Source: Lachnospiraceae bacterium UBA3826 (lineage in GTDB: Bacteria > Bacillota > Clostridia > Lachnospirales > Lachnospiraceae). From it: a DNA stretch of 64,000 nt. Of the stretch, positions 1-9,055 are shown one piece after another. The notes beneath the pieces were generated by a model that was not told the DNA's origin, did not search any database, and saw only the letters and a program-made list of their open reading frames with translations. The position numbers and the translations under genes are program-made. The stretch's first letter is position 1. Each line of letters begins with the position of its first letter. Location of the stretch: positions 8,131-72,130 of the forward strand of contig DGII01000036.1 in the NCBI GenBank assembly GCA_002393095.1, given 5' to 3'.

Positions 1-1166
1 TAAGGTCCTTTAAGTATTCGGCACTGATCTCTACCTTGATATTCCTTGTGGTGATACCGTCATTGGTAACAGGATCTCCTATCTCGGTGATCTTACCCTT
101 GAAGTTCTCGGCATTATTACCGTCTCTCATCTGTATGAGACCTTCAAGCTGTCCGCCTAAGGATGCATTGCAGAGGTTGAACTCCGCACACGGCTCATAT
201 GTGATGTACTCATCCTTATAACCGAACTTAACGAATTCGTTCCACTCAAGCTCTCTGTTGGGATCTTCCTTCATAAGCTTCTCATATACCGCATGATTGG
301 CTGATGATATCCAATATACATCATACAGACCATCGATATCGGACTGGTTGGTCTTCTCATCCGATGTACGTGCCACACACTCAAGAGTGTTGTACAGATC
401 CGTATCCACAAGCGTCTGTCCGCCTGCTATCTTGATGATGTACATATTGGCGCCGGTCTCTCTGTCGGGATCGTTGGTATCCACTACCGGATACTCCTTG
501 GCGTCCACGCTTACTATGGAAGAGAGCTGGTCCACCAGGAGTGTACGCTTATCTCTAAGCTCATTGGCAGAACCGCCGCTTAACTCTATTACATTGATCT
601 GCTTGTTGATGGTAGCTATCTCACTTGCAAGTGAATTGATCTCATCCACCTTAAGCTTGATCTCGGAGTTGATATCCTTCTGCACCTGCTCCATGCTGCC
701 TGCCATGGAATTGAAGTATTCGCAGAGATTGTCTGCCATTCCGACGAACTGTGCCTTGGTAGATATATTGGCAGGATTCTTCTTAACCTCCGCGAGTGCC
801 GTCATCATCTTATTGAAGGTGGTCGTGAAGCCTTCGATAGTGGAATCGTCTCTGAAGTAATCCTCTATCTGCCTCATGTAATAATCCTTCATCTCGAACT
901 GGCCCGTCTTGGTATTATTGGCCCAGTACTTGTTGTCATAGAAATCATCATGTATACGCTCGATAGACAGCGTATCGACACCGGCACCGGCGCAGCCGTA
1001 TGTAGTGAATACACGAAGCGCTTCGGAGGCCTGGGAATTGATACCCTGACGGCTGTAGCCGTCGGTCTCTGCGTTGGATATATTATTAGCCGTCGTATTA
1101 AGTCCGGCATTGGCATTCAGAAGCCCTGTATATGCTATATTCAGTCCAAAAAATTGTGACGGCATA
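1..1166 (-). CDS. flgK: Flagellar hook-associated protein FlgK paralogue, 3' end outside window
   Basis: Structural protein of the hook-filament junction, exported through the flagellar type III system. Reading leftward from ATG at 1166, the protein begins MPSQFFGLN and carries the rod/hook N-terminal signature TTANNISNAETDGYSRQ at about residues 23-39, followed by a long helical region typical of FlgK. About 388 codons are present and the C-terminus lies beyond base 1. It starts 10 bases after the stop of the upstream flgK (1176-2915), with an AGGAGG-like ribosome site, so the two are co-transcribed. It is not a broken piece of that gene, because both have a complete FlgK N-terminus. Whether both copies build the same junction cannot be told here; the name rests on the N-terminal half only. 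Confidence 0.85.
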
Positions 1167-1175
1167 TTACCCTCC

Positions 1176-2915
1176 TTATGTTGCTAATGTATTGATGATA
1201 TGCTCAAGCATATCGTCTACCACATTGATATATCTTGATGATGCATTATATGCATTCTGGAATTTAACCATAAAAGTCAGCTCTTCATCCTGTGATACGC
1301 CGATTACCTGTTCTCTGGCATTGGAGGTGGCAAGCACCGTCTTCTGCTGACTGTCTATAAGGCTCTTATAGACGGAGCCGGAATTGGCTACCTGACTTAC
1401 CAGATCGCCGTAATAATCTACGAAGGAAGATTTCTTCTTGACATTGGGATTTAATGTCATGTCCTCCGACTCGAAGGCTGCCTTTAATGCTTCCATGGTG
1501 GTGTAGTCCACCTGACCGTCTATCTTGACAAAGCCAAGCTTGGTAGGCTGCCTTAAGAGCTCTACATTGATCTGCATATTGGTAGTGGTATACAGAGATT
1601 CGTTGACGTATCCGTCCACCGTATCCGTCTCCGGATTGTATACTCCGGGCATCTCCACATTATATGCACCGGTGCTGTCATAGCCCTCGGATGCGATCTT
1701 CTTAAATACCTGTATGGGAACCTCCATACCGCTTACGGGATCTGTAGTCATCAGGTATGTACTTGAGGGATTGATTGCCTTGGCAGCCAATGCCGCATCC
1801 GACAGGACCTTATTGATGGAAGTCGCTATGCCGTGTACCAGTTGATCGAATTCAGCCATGACATTCATACATACCGACTGCGATATCTCATTATCATAAC
1901 GGTCCGTCATCAGGTCGGTGTAGTCAGCCCTGTGATCTCCTCTTGCCAAAAGTGAGGACTTAAGTGCTCCCACATCAGTGTCAAGGTCTGATGATATGGT
2001 CCTGTTAAGGTCGAACACCTTCGCCTTCTCAACCTCTTCTGCGGTATAATACCTGTTGCCCGCATTATCCGTGGAATATCTGGCATTCTTGATCCAGAAT
2101 GGTGTATAGAATCCTGTATCGGCATCCTCGTATAATCCGAGCTTGTAAGCTATCTCACCTCTTACGAGGTCTTCTCCTTCGAACTGTATCCACACGGTAC
2201 AGTCAACATCCTCTTCATATGATATGTTGCCGTATGTGGACAGCTCATCTATAAGTGCATTACGTGTATCTCTTAAGTCGTTGGCTCTCTCGAAGGATAT
2301 ACCGTATTCCTTCGAATTACTTATCTCAACTGTACGAATCTGATCGTTAAGCGTCTTGATCTGCTCGGCGATCTCATTAATGCGATTCGTATTCTTCTTA
2401 ACCGTCTCATTGAGACTCATCTGATATTCACAGAGTCCCTCATATACCGACTGGCTTCTTGCAAGGAACTCTGAGCATCTCTCTATGAACATTCCCTGTG
2501 TGATGGCACTTGCCGGGTCCTTGGCCATCTCCTGTACGGATGTCCAGAGGTCATTGATGGATTCCTGGAAGGTCTCGCCGTTCATCTCATCAAGCAGACT
2601 TTCTATCTCTCCCAAAGCATCGGCGGACACCTCATAGAAGGAGCTCCTGCCCGATTCTTTTCTGTATGTTGCGTCTAAGAAGACGTCTCTTACCTGTCTT
2701 GTCTTGGAATATACGACACCGAGTCCGATCTGCTGATTAGATACAGCCTTATAGCTTGTCTTGATAGTATCATACGTAGCAGCACCCTGAAGTATCTGCT
2801 GACGCACGTATCCGGTAGTGTCGGTATTGGATATGTTGTGTGCTGTTGTATTAAGTGCATTCTGGCTTGTCTGTAAACCCGATACGCCTATGTACAGGCT
2901 TCCCATTAATGGCAT
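1176..2915 (-). CDS. flgK: Flagellar hook-associated protein 1 (FlgK)
   Basis: First hook-filament junction protein (HAP1). The 579-residue product has the N-terminal flagellar rod signature TTAHNISNTDTTGYVRQ at about residues 23-39, a long coiled helical part near residues 90-220, and the classic FlgK C-terminal motif with FQNAYNASSRYINVVDDML close to the end. Length fits the family. Start ATG at 2915 is preceded by GAGG seven bases upstream. It follows flgN by 27 bases in a flgM-flgN-flgK order seen widely in Firmicutes, and is probably read from the sigma-28 promoter at 3789-3815. A second FlgK-type gene follows directly. Confidence 0.93.
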   Translation of the reverse strand: MPLMGSLYIGVSGLQTSQNALNTTAHNISNTDTTGYVRQQILQGAATYDTIKTSYKAVSNQQIGLGVVYSKTRQVRDVFLDATYRKESGRSSFYEVSADALGEIESLLDEMNGETFQESINDLWTSVQEMAKDPASAITQGMFIERCSEFLARSQSVYEGLCEYQMSLNETVKKNTNRINEIAEQIKTLNDQIRTVEISNSKEYGISFERANDLRDTRNALIDELSTYGNISYEEDVDCTVWIQFEGEDLVRGEIAYKLGLYEDADTGFYTPFWIKNARYSTDNAGNRYYTAEEVEKAKVFDLNRTISSDLDTDVGALKSSLLARGDHRADYTDLMTDRYDNEISQSVCMNVMAEFDQLVHGIATSINKVLSDAALAAKAINPSSTYLMTTDPVSGMEVPIQVFKKIASEGYDSTGAYNVEMPGVYNPETDTVDGYVNESLYTTTNMQINVELLRQPTKLGFVKIDGQVDYTTMEALKAAFESEDMTLNPNVKKKSSFVDYYGDLVSQVANSGSVYKSLIDSQQKTVLATSNAREQVIGVSQDEELTFMVKFQNAYNASSRYINVVDDMLEHIINTLAT

Positions 2916-2942
2916 ATTGCTACCTCGTTACTTTTCCGGATG

Positions 2943-3461
2943 TTACTGTTTTGCGTCAAAGGCTCCCTTCTCTACACCCATGTAAGTACCTGCACTGTAT
3001 GCACCTGATGTATAATTGGCTGTTTCGGGAGCCGATCTGTAGGCCTGCAATACATTCATGTCGAATTGCACCATTTCAAGTGAATCCTGTATCAACTGTC
3101 TGTTCTGCTCATTCACCCTCTTCATCTGGGCGAGAGTGTCCCTCAGCTTGTCATATATGTCTGCCAGCCTGTTCTGTTCTGCGGGTCTTCCTTTAAGGAT
3201 ATCTATAAGGTCGACCACCTTCAAGCTATTAACATCCTTGTTAATAACATTGGCAATGTCATTCATGTTCTCTTGCCGCTTGCGGTCAAGAGCGTTGATC
3301 TGGTTCACGATACTCTGCTCATCATCCGTGATCTTAGCGAGTTCATCCAGGTTCGCGCTTATGATAACCGGAGTCTTGTCCATGGACAGCTTAAGCAACC
3401 TCTTATAGGCTTCATTTTCCTTCTCAAGATTGTCAATAAGTGCTTCCATTAAACTGGCCAC
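2943..3461 (-). CDS. flgN: FlgN-type flagellar export chaperone
   Basis: Cytoplasmic chaperone that keeps the hook-associated proteins export-competent. The 172-residue product is almost entirely helical and charged, with the FlgN-like N-terminal pattern LIDNLEKENEAYKRLLKLS and a heptad-rich centre. Identity is supported chiefly by its place between flgM and flgK and by size (FlgN is usually 140-170 residues). The start is GTG at 3461, set by AGGAGGGG seven bases upstream. The residues after about 140 are low in predicted structure and rich in Ala, Gly and Tyr. No cofactor or catalytic motif is expected or seen. Confidence 0.85.
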   Translation of the reverse strand: MASLMEALIDNLEKENEAYKRLLKLSMDKTPVIISANLDELAKITDDEQSIVNQINALDRKRQENMNDIANVINKDVNSLKVVDLIDILKGRPAEQNRLADIYDKLRDTLAQMKRVNEQNRQLIQDSLEMVQFDMNVLQAYRSAPETANYTSGAYSAGTYMGVEKGAFDAKQ

Positions 3462-3475
3462 CGGTTATCCCCTCC

Positions 3476-3745
3476 TTATAAAGAGTATCTCTCGTAAAGC
3501 TTAGCTGCGAAGCTTTCCGCATCGACGCTGTATGTGCCGTTATCGATCCTCTGCTTGATTGAAGCGACAAGATCCTCTCTTACGTCACTTGTACCTGCCA
3601 ATGCCTGCTTAGCTACCTGAATATCCTTCCCTGTGCTGGATATCTGGAGTTGATCAGAGAAGCTTGCCTTAGCTGTGCTCTTAACCTGTTTCGGACTGCT
3701 GCTCCTGTAAAGCTGCTGTACCTGATTATATGCTTCTATACGCAT
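3476..3745 (-). CDS. flgM: Anti-sigma-28 factor FlgM
   Basis: Small anti-sigma factor that binds sigma-28 (FliA/SigD) until the hook is finished and FlgM is exported. The 89-residue protein has a disordered N-terminus and the typical FlgM C-terminal pattern: ISSTGKDIQVAKQAL near residue 35, then VREDLVASIKQRIDNGTYSVDAESFA, the sigma-binding helices. ATG at 3745 has AGGAGG nine bases upstream. It is first in the flgM-flgN-flgK operon and a sigma-28 promoter lies directly upstream, so FlgM expression is expected to be under the sigma factor it inhibits. Confidence 0.93.
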   Translation of the reverse strand: MRIEAYNQVQQLYRSSSPKQVKSTAKASFSDQLQISSTGKDIQVAKQALAGTSDVREDLVASIKQRIDNGTYSVDAESFAAKLYERYSL

Positions 3746-3788
3746 AATGCTACTCCTCCTTGGGGATAAACTTTTGGTTTCATAATGA

Positions 3789-3815
3789 TTATCGGATGTT
3801 TCACGAAATACTTTA
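3789..3815 (-). promoter_or_regulatory. Sigma-28 (FliA/SigD) promoter of flgM-flgN-flgK
   Basis: Read on the minus strand the site is TAAAGTAT, 11 bases, TCCGATAA. The known sigma-28 consensus is TAAAGTTT-N11-GCCGATAA, so the spacing is exact and only two bases differ. It ends 44 bases before the flgM start codon, a normal leader length. This ties the operon to late flagellar expression. Confidence 0.88.
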
Positions 3816-3855
3816 TAGCATTTTTAAAAAAACTTTTTCTCTTATCCTCTTAAGC

Positions 3856-6567
3856 TTAGGAAGTAAGTATCGGCTCCTTCCAATCCGCCAGATGACTCTG
3901 CCTGAGATATGCTATTCCTACCGCACCCACACCTACATTACCGGCGGAGGATACACTTGACTTGGTAAGCATAAGCGCGTTCTCCGGTATCGACTGCTTA
4001 AGCTCCTTCATTATATTATTCTGCATTCTGGGAGACAGACCTACATGCGTGGCTATAATGGGAACTCTGTTATCCATACGTCCGGCAAGCAGCATGGTAG
4101 TCTTGATATGTCTTGGAATGACCTTCTCCATATCTCCTCTGTAGGCTCTGACCTGCTTAAGCTTTCCTCCTGATATGCTTATTGCAGGATGCACATTGAG
4201 GGCATCATATAACTGCCCCCTCTTCTTGGCCATAAGTCCGTATTCGGCATAGATCGATGAAGACGGCAGGACATAGCACATCTCTATATGCTTGGACAGC
4301 TTCTTAATATCCCTGCATATCTCCTCTATAGGCTTATCCATGGATGCCCACACCGATGAGATCATGGCTAAGAGTCCAAGCGCGGATGATATAAGTCCGC
4401 TGTCTATTACCTGTACATGCGAGAAGCTCTTGGCTGCCTCCATTGCTCTGCCGCAGGTATTACCCATCTTGGAGCTGAAGCTTAGGTGTATGATATCCTC
4501 AGAGGCTTCAAGCTCTCTGGTGAAGAATCTCTCATATTCCGCAACAGTAGCCCCGTCCGGACACAGCTCCCTGCTGTTCTCCGTCAGCTTACCCATAAGA
4601 TCCGATGTATCTATCTCCACCGTATCCTTGAATCTGCCCTTGGCAGTCTTAATGTACAGATACATGATACCTATATCATACTTTTTGATAACATCCTCAG
4701 GGATATCACATATGGAATCGGTAGTTATACGAAGCCTTCTCTTCCTCTTGGTCACTACCTTGGTGAAGGTACTTCTTGAGGATTTCTTATTGGAATCCCT
4801 GTATTCTATGAGTTCCTTGGGTATATTGTCGGCTATGGCCTCTTCAAGCACGGTATATTCCACGGGCTTAGTCAGTATCATATCAAAGTCATACAGGACA
4901 TTATTGTGCATCCTGCCATCGAGATTGGCACCGGTTAAGGCTATCACAACACTTTCCCTGCACTTTCCTCCGCCCTGGGTCCTTATCGAGTCAAGCAGCT
5001 CCGAGCCGCTCATACCCGGCATCAGATAATCCACCAGTATCACATGATACTGCTCCTTAGCCGTAAGCTTTAAGGCTTCCTCACCGCTTCCGGCTTCATC
5101 CACGGTTACCTTGGTATCTCTTAACAGACCCTTGATAATGGCGCGGTTCTGTGCATCGTCATCCACCACGAGTATACGCGCCTTGCTTGCCTCGAAGCTT
5201 CTGACATACTCTCTTGTAGTGGTGGAGGTATCTCTTAACTCCTCATAATTACTTCCGCCTATGACATCATCTCCCTCATAAGCCAGAGTCACATCCATGG
5301 TAAAGGTAGAGCCCTGACCGTATACGCTGTCTACAGACAACGTTCCGCCCATAAGATTAGTAAGCTCATAGGCTATGGGAAGACCCAGACCGTTACCCTC
5401 TATATCACCGTTACTGCCTCTGTCGAACTGTGAGAAGGTCTCGAAGAGGTGGTCTATATTCTTCTTCTCTATACCGATACCGGTATCACTTACGCTTGCC
5501 TTGATCCTTACCTTATCCTCTCCCTGTCTGTCGCTTGCCACCCTTATCCTTACCTGGCCCTCTTCAGTGTATTTAACGGCATTGGTCAGGAGATTGAGGA
5601 GAACCTGTGTGATACGTCTCTCATCACCTATAAGCGTCTTGGGAAGCTCAGGGTCTGTCTCAAGTATAAGCTCAAGTCCCTTGTTCTCGGCTCTGATGCT
5701 TATCATCTCCATAAGCTCTGTCAGCACATCCGCACTGTTAAAGGGAGATATGGATAGCTGCATGCTGTGGTTCTCTATCTGTGTCAGATCCATGATATCA
5801 TTGACGATGCTTAGAAGCAGCTTACCGGAACGGGCAATAGCCTCAGAGTTGGAGGATACCTCCTTATCCTTGCTTATACGCAGATTCAGCTCATTAAGTC
5901 CGACTATCGCATTGATCGGATTGCGTATCTCATGTGAGAAATTAGCATAGAACCTCTCTCTTGAGGCATTGATCCTGTCTATCTCGTTGCGTTGGTTGAT
6001 AGCCATCGCACTCTCTCTCATATATCCCGCTCTTCTGAAGGTGAATACAAGACCTGCCGTGATGCCCACAGATATGAGTCCGAAGGCCGAATCCACATAT
6101 ACCGCAAGCCTTGAACCCAGAGGATTGACGAATTCAGGATGCAGATATGCCACGACGTATGAGGCAACATCCACAACAACCGTCAGCAGTCCGTATATTA
6201 CTAAAGCCCTGCCTCTGTATACCAGAAAGATATATATAAGTCCCATGGCGAACCAGCAGTTCGATCCGCTCTCAACTCCGCCGCAGGTGAAGAATACCAT
6301 GGGGAATACCACACAATTCATCCACAGTGTAACAGTGGCTATGGGCAATTCCTGTCCTCCCTTATTCATCACATACCACACTGCCCACGGAATTATGATA
6401 AGAGTGGTGAAAACAACCACATAATTGAACAATCCCACTCTTAGGGATATGCATTCTATGAGACAGGCTACCGCCGCCACTATCGCTTCAAGACATATGA
6501 TGACGAAGAGCTTCTCCCTCATATTCCTGTTGTCATTACCCATTAATTCTCTGATCTTGTCTATCAT
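3856..6567 (-). CDS. Hybrid sensor kinase fused to a C-terminal DegV fatty-acid-binding domain
   Basis: A 903-residue fusion. Residues about 20-180 hold several membrane segments; HisKA follows with SHEIRNPINAIVG (His near 212), then a HATPase domain with DTGIGI and GNGLGLPIA. A receiver (about 463-583) has DD near 468 and acceptor Asp near 513 in VDYLMPGMSG. From about 612 to the end the sequence is DegV-like: ITTDSICDIPEDVIKKY, SSKMGNTCGRAMEAA, VIDSGLISSALGLLAM and a divergent tail SSAGNVGVGAVGIAYL in place of the usual GTHxGPGA. DegV proteins bind fatty acids and in some Firmicutes feed the FakA kinase. A lipid-sensing or lipid-handling domain on a kinase is unusual. ATG at 6567 is chosen over TTG at 6573 because AGGG lies seven bases upstream. 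It is last in the signalling operon, 14 bases after the preceding gene. Confidence 0.88.
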   Translation of the reverse strand: MIDKIRELMGNDNRNMREKLFVIICLEAIVAAVACLIECISLRVGLFNYVVVFTTLIIIPWAVWYVMNKGGQELPIATVTLWMNCVVFPMVFFTCGGVESGSNCWFAMGLIYIFLVYRGRALVIYGLLTVVVDVASYVVAYLHPEFVNPLGSRLAVYVDSAFGLISVGITAGLVFTFRRAGYMRESAMAINQRNEIDRINASRERFYANFSHEIRNPINAIVGLNELNLRISKDKEVSSNSEAIARSGKLLLSIVNDIMDLTQIENHSMQLSISPFNSADVLTELMEMISIRAENKGLELILETDPELPKTLIGDERRITQVLLNLLTNAVKYTEEGQVRIRVASDRQGEDKVRIKASVSDTGIGIEKKNIDHLFETFSQFDRGSNGDIEGNGLGLPIAYELTNLMGGTLSVDSVYGQGSTFTMDVTLAYEGDDVIGGSNYEELRDTSTTTREYVRSFEASKARILVVDDDAQNRAIIKGLLRDTKVTVDEAGSGEEALKLTAKEQYHVILVDYLMPGMSGSELLDSIRTQGGGKCRESVVIALTGANLDGRMHNNVLYDFDMILTKPVEYTVLEEAIADNIPKELIEYRDSNKKSSRSTFTKVVTKRKRRLRITTDSICDIPEDVIKKYDIGIMYLYIKTAKGRFKDTVEIDTSDLMGKLTENSRELCPDGATVAEYERFFTRELEASEDIIHLSFSSKMGNTCGRAMEAAKSFSHVQVIDSGLISSALGLLAMISSVWASMDKPIEEICRDIKKLSKHIEMCYVLPSSSIYAEYGLMAKKRGQLYDALNVHPAISISGGKLKQVRAYRGDMEKVIPRHIKTTMLLAGRMDNRVPIIATHVGLSPRMQNNIMKELKQSIPENALMLTKSSVSSAGNVGVGAVGIAYLRQSHLADWKEPILTS

Positions 6568-6586
6568 AATCAATCCCTAACCCTAA

Positions 6587-9013
6587 CTAGCGATTCCTGT
6601 ATCTCTCTCTGATTGAGCTTAGCGCATCCGCTGCCGACATATAGTCGGACATCTCCACCTTTCTCCTGATAGCTATGAGCTGAGGTGCCAGAGGATGCCC
6701 GTTATAGCTGAATTCCTTAAGCTCATCCAGTATCTTAAGCATATCATCCGCCACGAAGGTATAGGCCGCATCCTCGAAGTCATTCACATACTTATCGAAC
6801 TTATCATCATCTATCGGATCGGCCACATTCTCGCTGAATTCGTCGCTTACCTCCATCTGTACCGTATCCTGACCAAGCAGAAGTGAGATGACTCTCTCAT
6901 ATTCCTTCATCATCTCTTCGTGATATGCTTCTATATAAGGAATATCCCTGTCCTTGGCCGCCTGCTCCATATCCTTGGCCATCTTGGAGAGTACATCCGC
7001 ACCGATACTTGCCATCGAACTCTTAAGAGCGTGGACATATATGGTATAGTTCTCGTAATCACCGTCTGCGAAGAACTTCCTTATCCTGTCGATATTCTCC
7101 GGACCGTTGGTCGCATGTACCTTAAGCACGTTCATATAGTTATCAACAGTACCGCAGTACAGAAGCCCCTTCTTGACATCCAGATCTCCTATCACAAGAT
7201 TACCTGCCGCATTCTCCGTCTCTGTTCCCGTCGCATCATCTATATCCGAATAACTTATCTTATCCGAAGAGATATACTTCTTAAGAATACGTTCAAGGCT
7301 GCCGACCTCAACAGGCTTGGAGATAAAGTCATTAAAGCCGTTCTCCATGAACATCTCCTTGGCACCTGCCACGGCATTGGCAGTAAGGGCTATGATGGGC
7401 ACCTCCTTATAATATGCGATATCCTTGTCCCTGATCCTGCGTACAGTCTCGATACCGTCCATCTCCGGCATCATATGATCCATGAATATGAAATCATAAT
7501 CACGGCTTACAAGCTTCTCAAGAGCCTCCCTTCCGCTTCCGGCAGTGGTTATCTTGATCTTATACGGCTTAAGCAGCCCCTCTATTACCTTAAGGTTCAT
7601 GAAGCTGTCATCTACTATCATGATATGGGCATTAGGCATGATCATCTGTCCGGTTATAGCACCCGAACCTGATTTGCCTGTTATCCTGACAGCACTGTCA
7701 CCATAATCACCGCCGGCCACATTCTCGATATTGACAGCCACAAGTCTCTTGTCAATGGCACCTATAGGAGAAGAATCCACAACGGTCTGGGGAATGGTGA
7801 ACTGTATGTCGGTCCCTTTGCCGTACTTGGAGTCTACGGTCATGAATCCGCCCATAAGCTCTACCATATATCTGACTATGGTAAGCCCCAATCCTATTCC
7901 GCCCTGCTTGCGGTCCCTTCCGCTGTTAAGCTGGGTAAAATCAGAGAATATCCTGTTTAAGCTCTCAGGCCTCATTCCTATGCCCGTATCCCTGATTCGA
8001 ACACACAGATTGATACCGTAATCCTCATTACGTCCGCTTATATCTATTATCACATAGCCTTCCTGGGTATACTTGATGGCATTGTCTATGAGATTGAGCA
8101 TGATACGCTTAAGCTTGGGTTCATCTCCGCGCAGAGATGACGGAAGCATGGGGTCGCAGTTAAGTATGAGCTCAAGCTTCTTATCCCCGATCCTTGCAAG
8201 GCTTAGGTTAAGCACATCATTGATCGTAGACGAGATATTATACTTATCCTCGTCAAGCGTAAACCTTCCACTGCTTATCTCCGAATAGTCAAGGATATCA
8301 TTCACCACAGTCATAAGGCTCCTGCCGGCGTTCTTGATATCAGTCAGGTGCTCTCTTGTGGTCTCGCTCTTGGCTTCGGATATGGCGATCTCACTCATGC
8401 CGCATATGGTATTGATCGGAGTGCGAAGCTCATGTGACATATTGGCCAGGAAATCATCCTTGCTTCTCTCCGCTAATTTAAGCTCATCTATCGTATCAAG
8501 GAGTCTGACCTTATTCCTCTCCTCCTCATCTATGAAGAACTTCACCACGAGGATCGTCACATATATGGATATGATCTCAAGTATCGTTCTTGATGCCCCT
8601 GTTAAGGATGTCAGCGCCAGTGTCTTGGATATAAAAAGGTGATGCAGGATAATCAGGGATACAGATACAAGGGGGAATACCAGCAATCCCTGCAGCTCAT
8701 ACAGACCTATGACAATGGAGAATCCGGTTGCGGCTATCAGTGCTCCCGGCTCGCTGTTGACAAACACACAGTATACGAGTATGCATAAGGATGCTATGGC
8801 TGCACAGAGTCCGGCTCTGAACCTGTAGCTTTTGAATTCGGTCAGATGAACCATCCACAGTATCAGCACACCGCCCTCTATGATATAGGTGATCCATGCG
8901 TTGGGCGTGGCATATGTAACTGCCGCCACGAATACGGAGTATATGGTGCATATCACCAATACCACATTCTCTATTCTTTTTCTTCTAAGAAGATCGAATT
9001 CTCTGTTGTCCAT
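6587..9013 (-). CDS. Membrane hybrid histidine kinase with receiver and Hpt domains
   Basis: An 808-residue multistep phosphorelay kinase. About six hydrophobic segments (residues 15-160) form an integral sensor without a large outside loop. HisKA has ANMSHELRTPINTI (His near 194); HATPase has RDTGIGM and GGIGLGLTIV. The receiver begins IMIVDDS near 464 with acceptor Asp near 512 (FMDHMMPEMDG). A C-terminal Hpt carries YVHALKSSMASIG, His near 661. The protein could therefore run a full His-Asp-His relay internally and pass phosphate to a free receiver, such as the CheY-like protein two genes upstream. The start ATG at 9013 has AAGGA five bases before it. It sits between the CheA-like gene and the kinase-DegV gene; the signal is unknown. 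Confidence 0.9.
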   Translation of the reverse strand: MDNREFDLLRRKRIENVVLVICTIYSVFVAAVTYATPNAWITYIIEGGVLILWMVHLTEFKSYRFRAGLCAAIASLCILVYCVFVNSEPGALIAATGFSIVIGLYELQGLLVFPLVSVSLIILHHLFISKTLALTSLTGASRTILEIISIYVTILVVKFFIDEEERNKVRLLDTIDELKLAERSKDDFLANMSHELRTPINTICGMSEIAISEAKSETTREHLTDIKNAGRSLMTVVNDILDYSEISSGRFTLDEDKYNISSTINDVLNLSLARIGDKKLELILNCDPMLPSSLRGDEPKLKRIMLNLIDNAIKYTQEGYVIIDISGRNEDYGINLCVRIRDTGIGMRPESLNRIFSDFTQLNSGRDRKQGGIGLGLTIVRYMVELMGGFMTVDSKYGKGTDIQFTIPQTVVDSSPIGAIDKRLVAVNIENVAGGDYGDSAVRITGKSGSGAITGQMIMPNAHIMIVDDSFMNLKVIEGLLKPYKIKITTAGSGREALEKLVSRDYDFIFMDHMMPEMDGIETVRRIRDKDIAYYKEVPIIALTANAVAGAKEMFMENGFNDFISKPVEVGSLERILKKYISSDKISYSDIDDATGTETENAAGNLVIGDLDVKKGLLYCGTVDNYMNVLKVHATNGPENIDRIRKFFADGDYENYTIYVHALKSSMASIGADVLSKMAKDMEQAAKDRDIPYIEAYHEEMMKEYERVISLLLGQDTVQMEVSDEFSENVADPIDDDKFDKYVNDFEDAAYTFVADDMLKILDELKEFSYNGHPLAPQLIAIRRKVEMSDYMSAADALSSIRERYRNR

Positions 9014-9055
9014 CTTGTTCCTTTACAATCCTGCGTTACTGACCATATCCTCTTC

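Noticed and set aside
297..860. Long plus-strand reading frame opposite the cut-off flgK gene
   Set aside because: It lies wholly antisense to a clear FlgK coding frame, has no ribosome site and a Ser/Leu-rich composition typical of a reverse-strand shadow.
1..2915. One flgK gene split by a frameshift
   Set aside because: The upstream gene has its own FlgK C-terminus and the downstream one a fresh, different N-terminus with its own ribosome site.
4292..5029. Plus-strand reading frame of 245 codons inside the kinase-DegV gene
   Set aside because: Antisense shadow of recognised kinase and DegV domains; no motif or start signal of its own.
6571..6584. Telomere-like TTAGGGTTAGGG on the minus strand
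   Set aside because: Only two units; it serves as the ribosome-binding region of the kinase-DegV gene.
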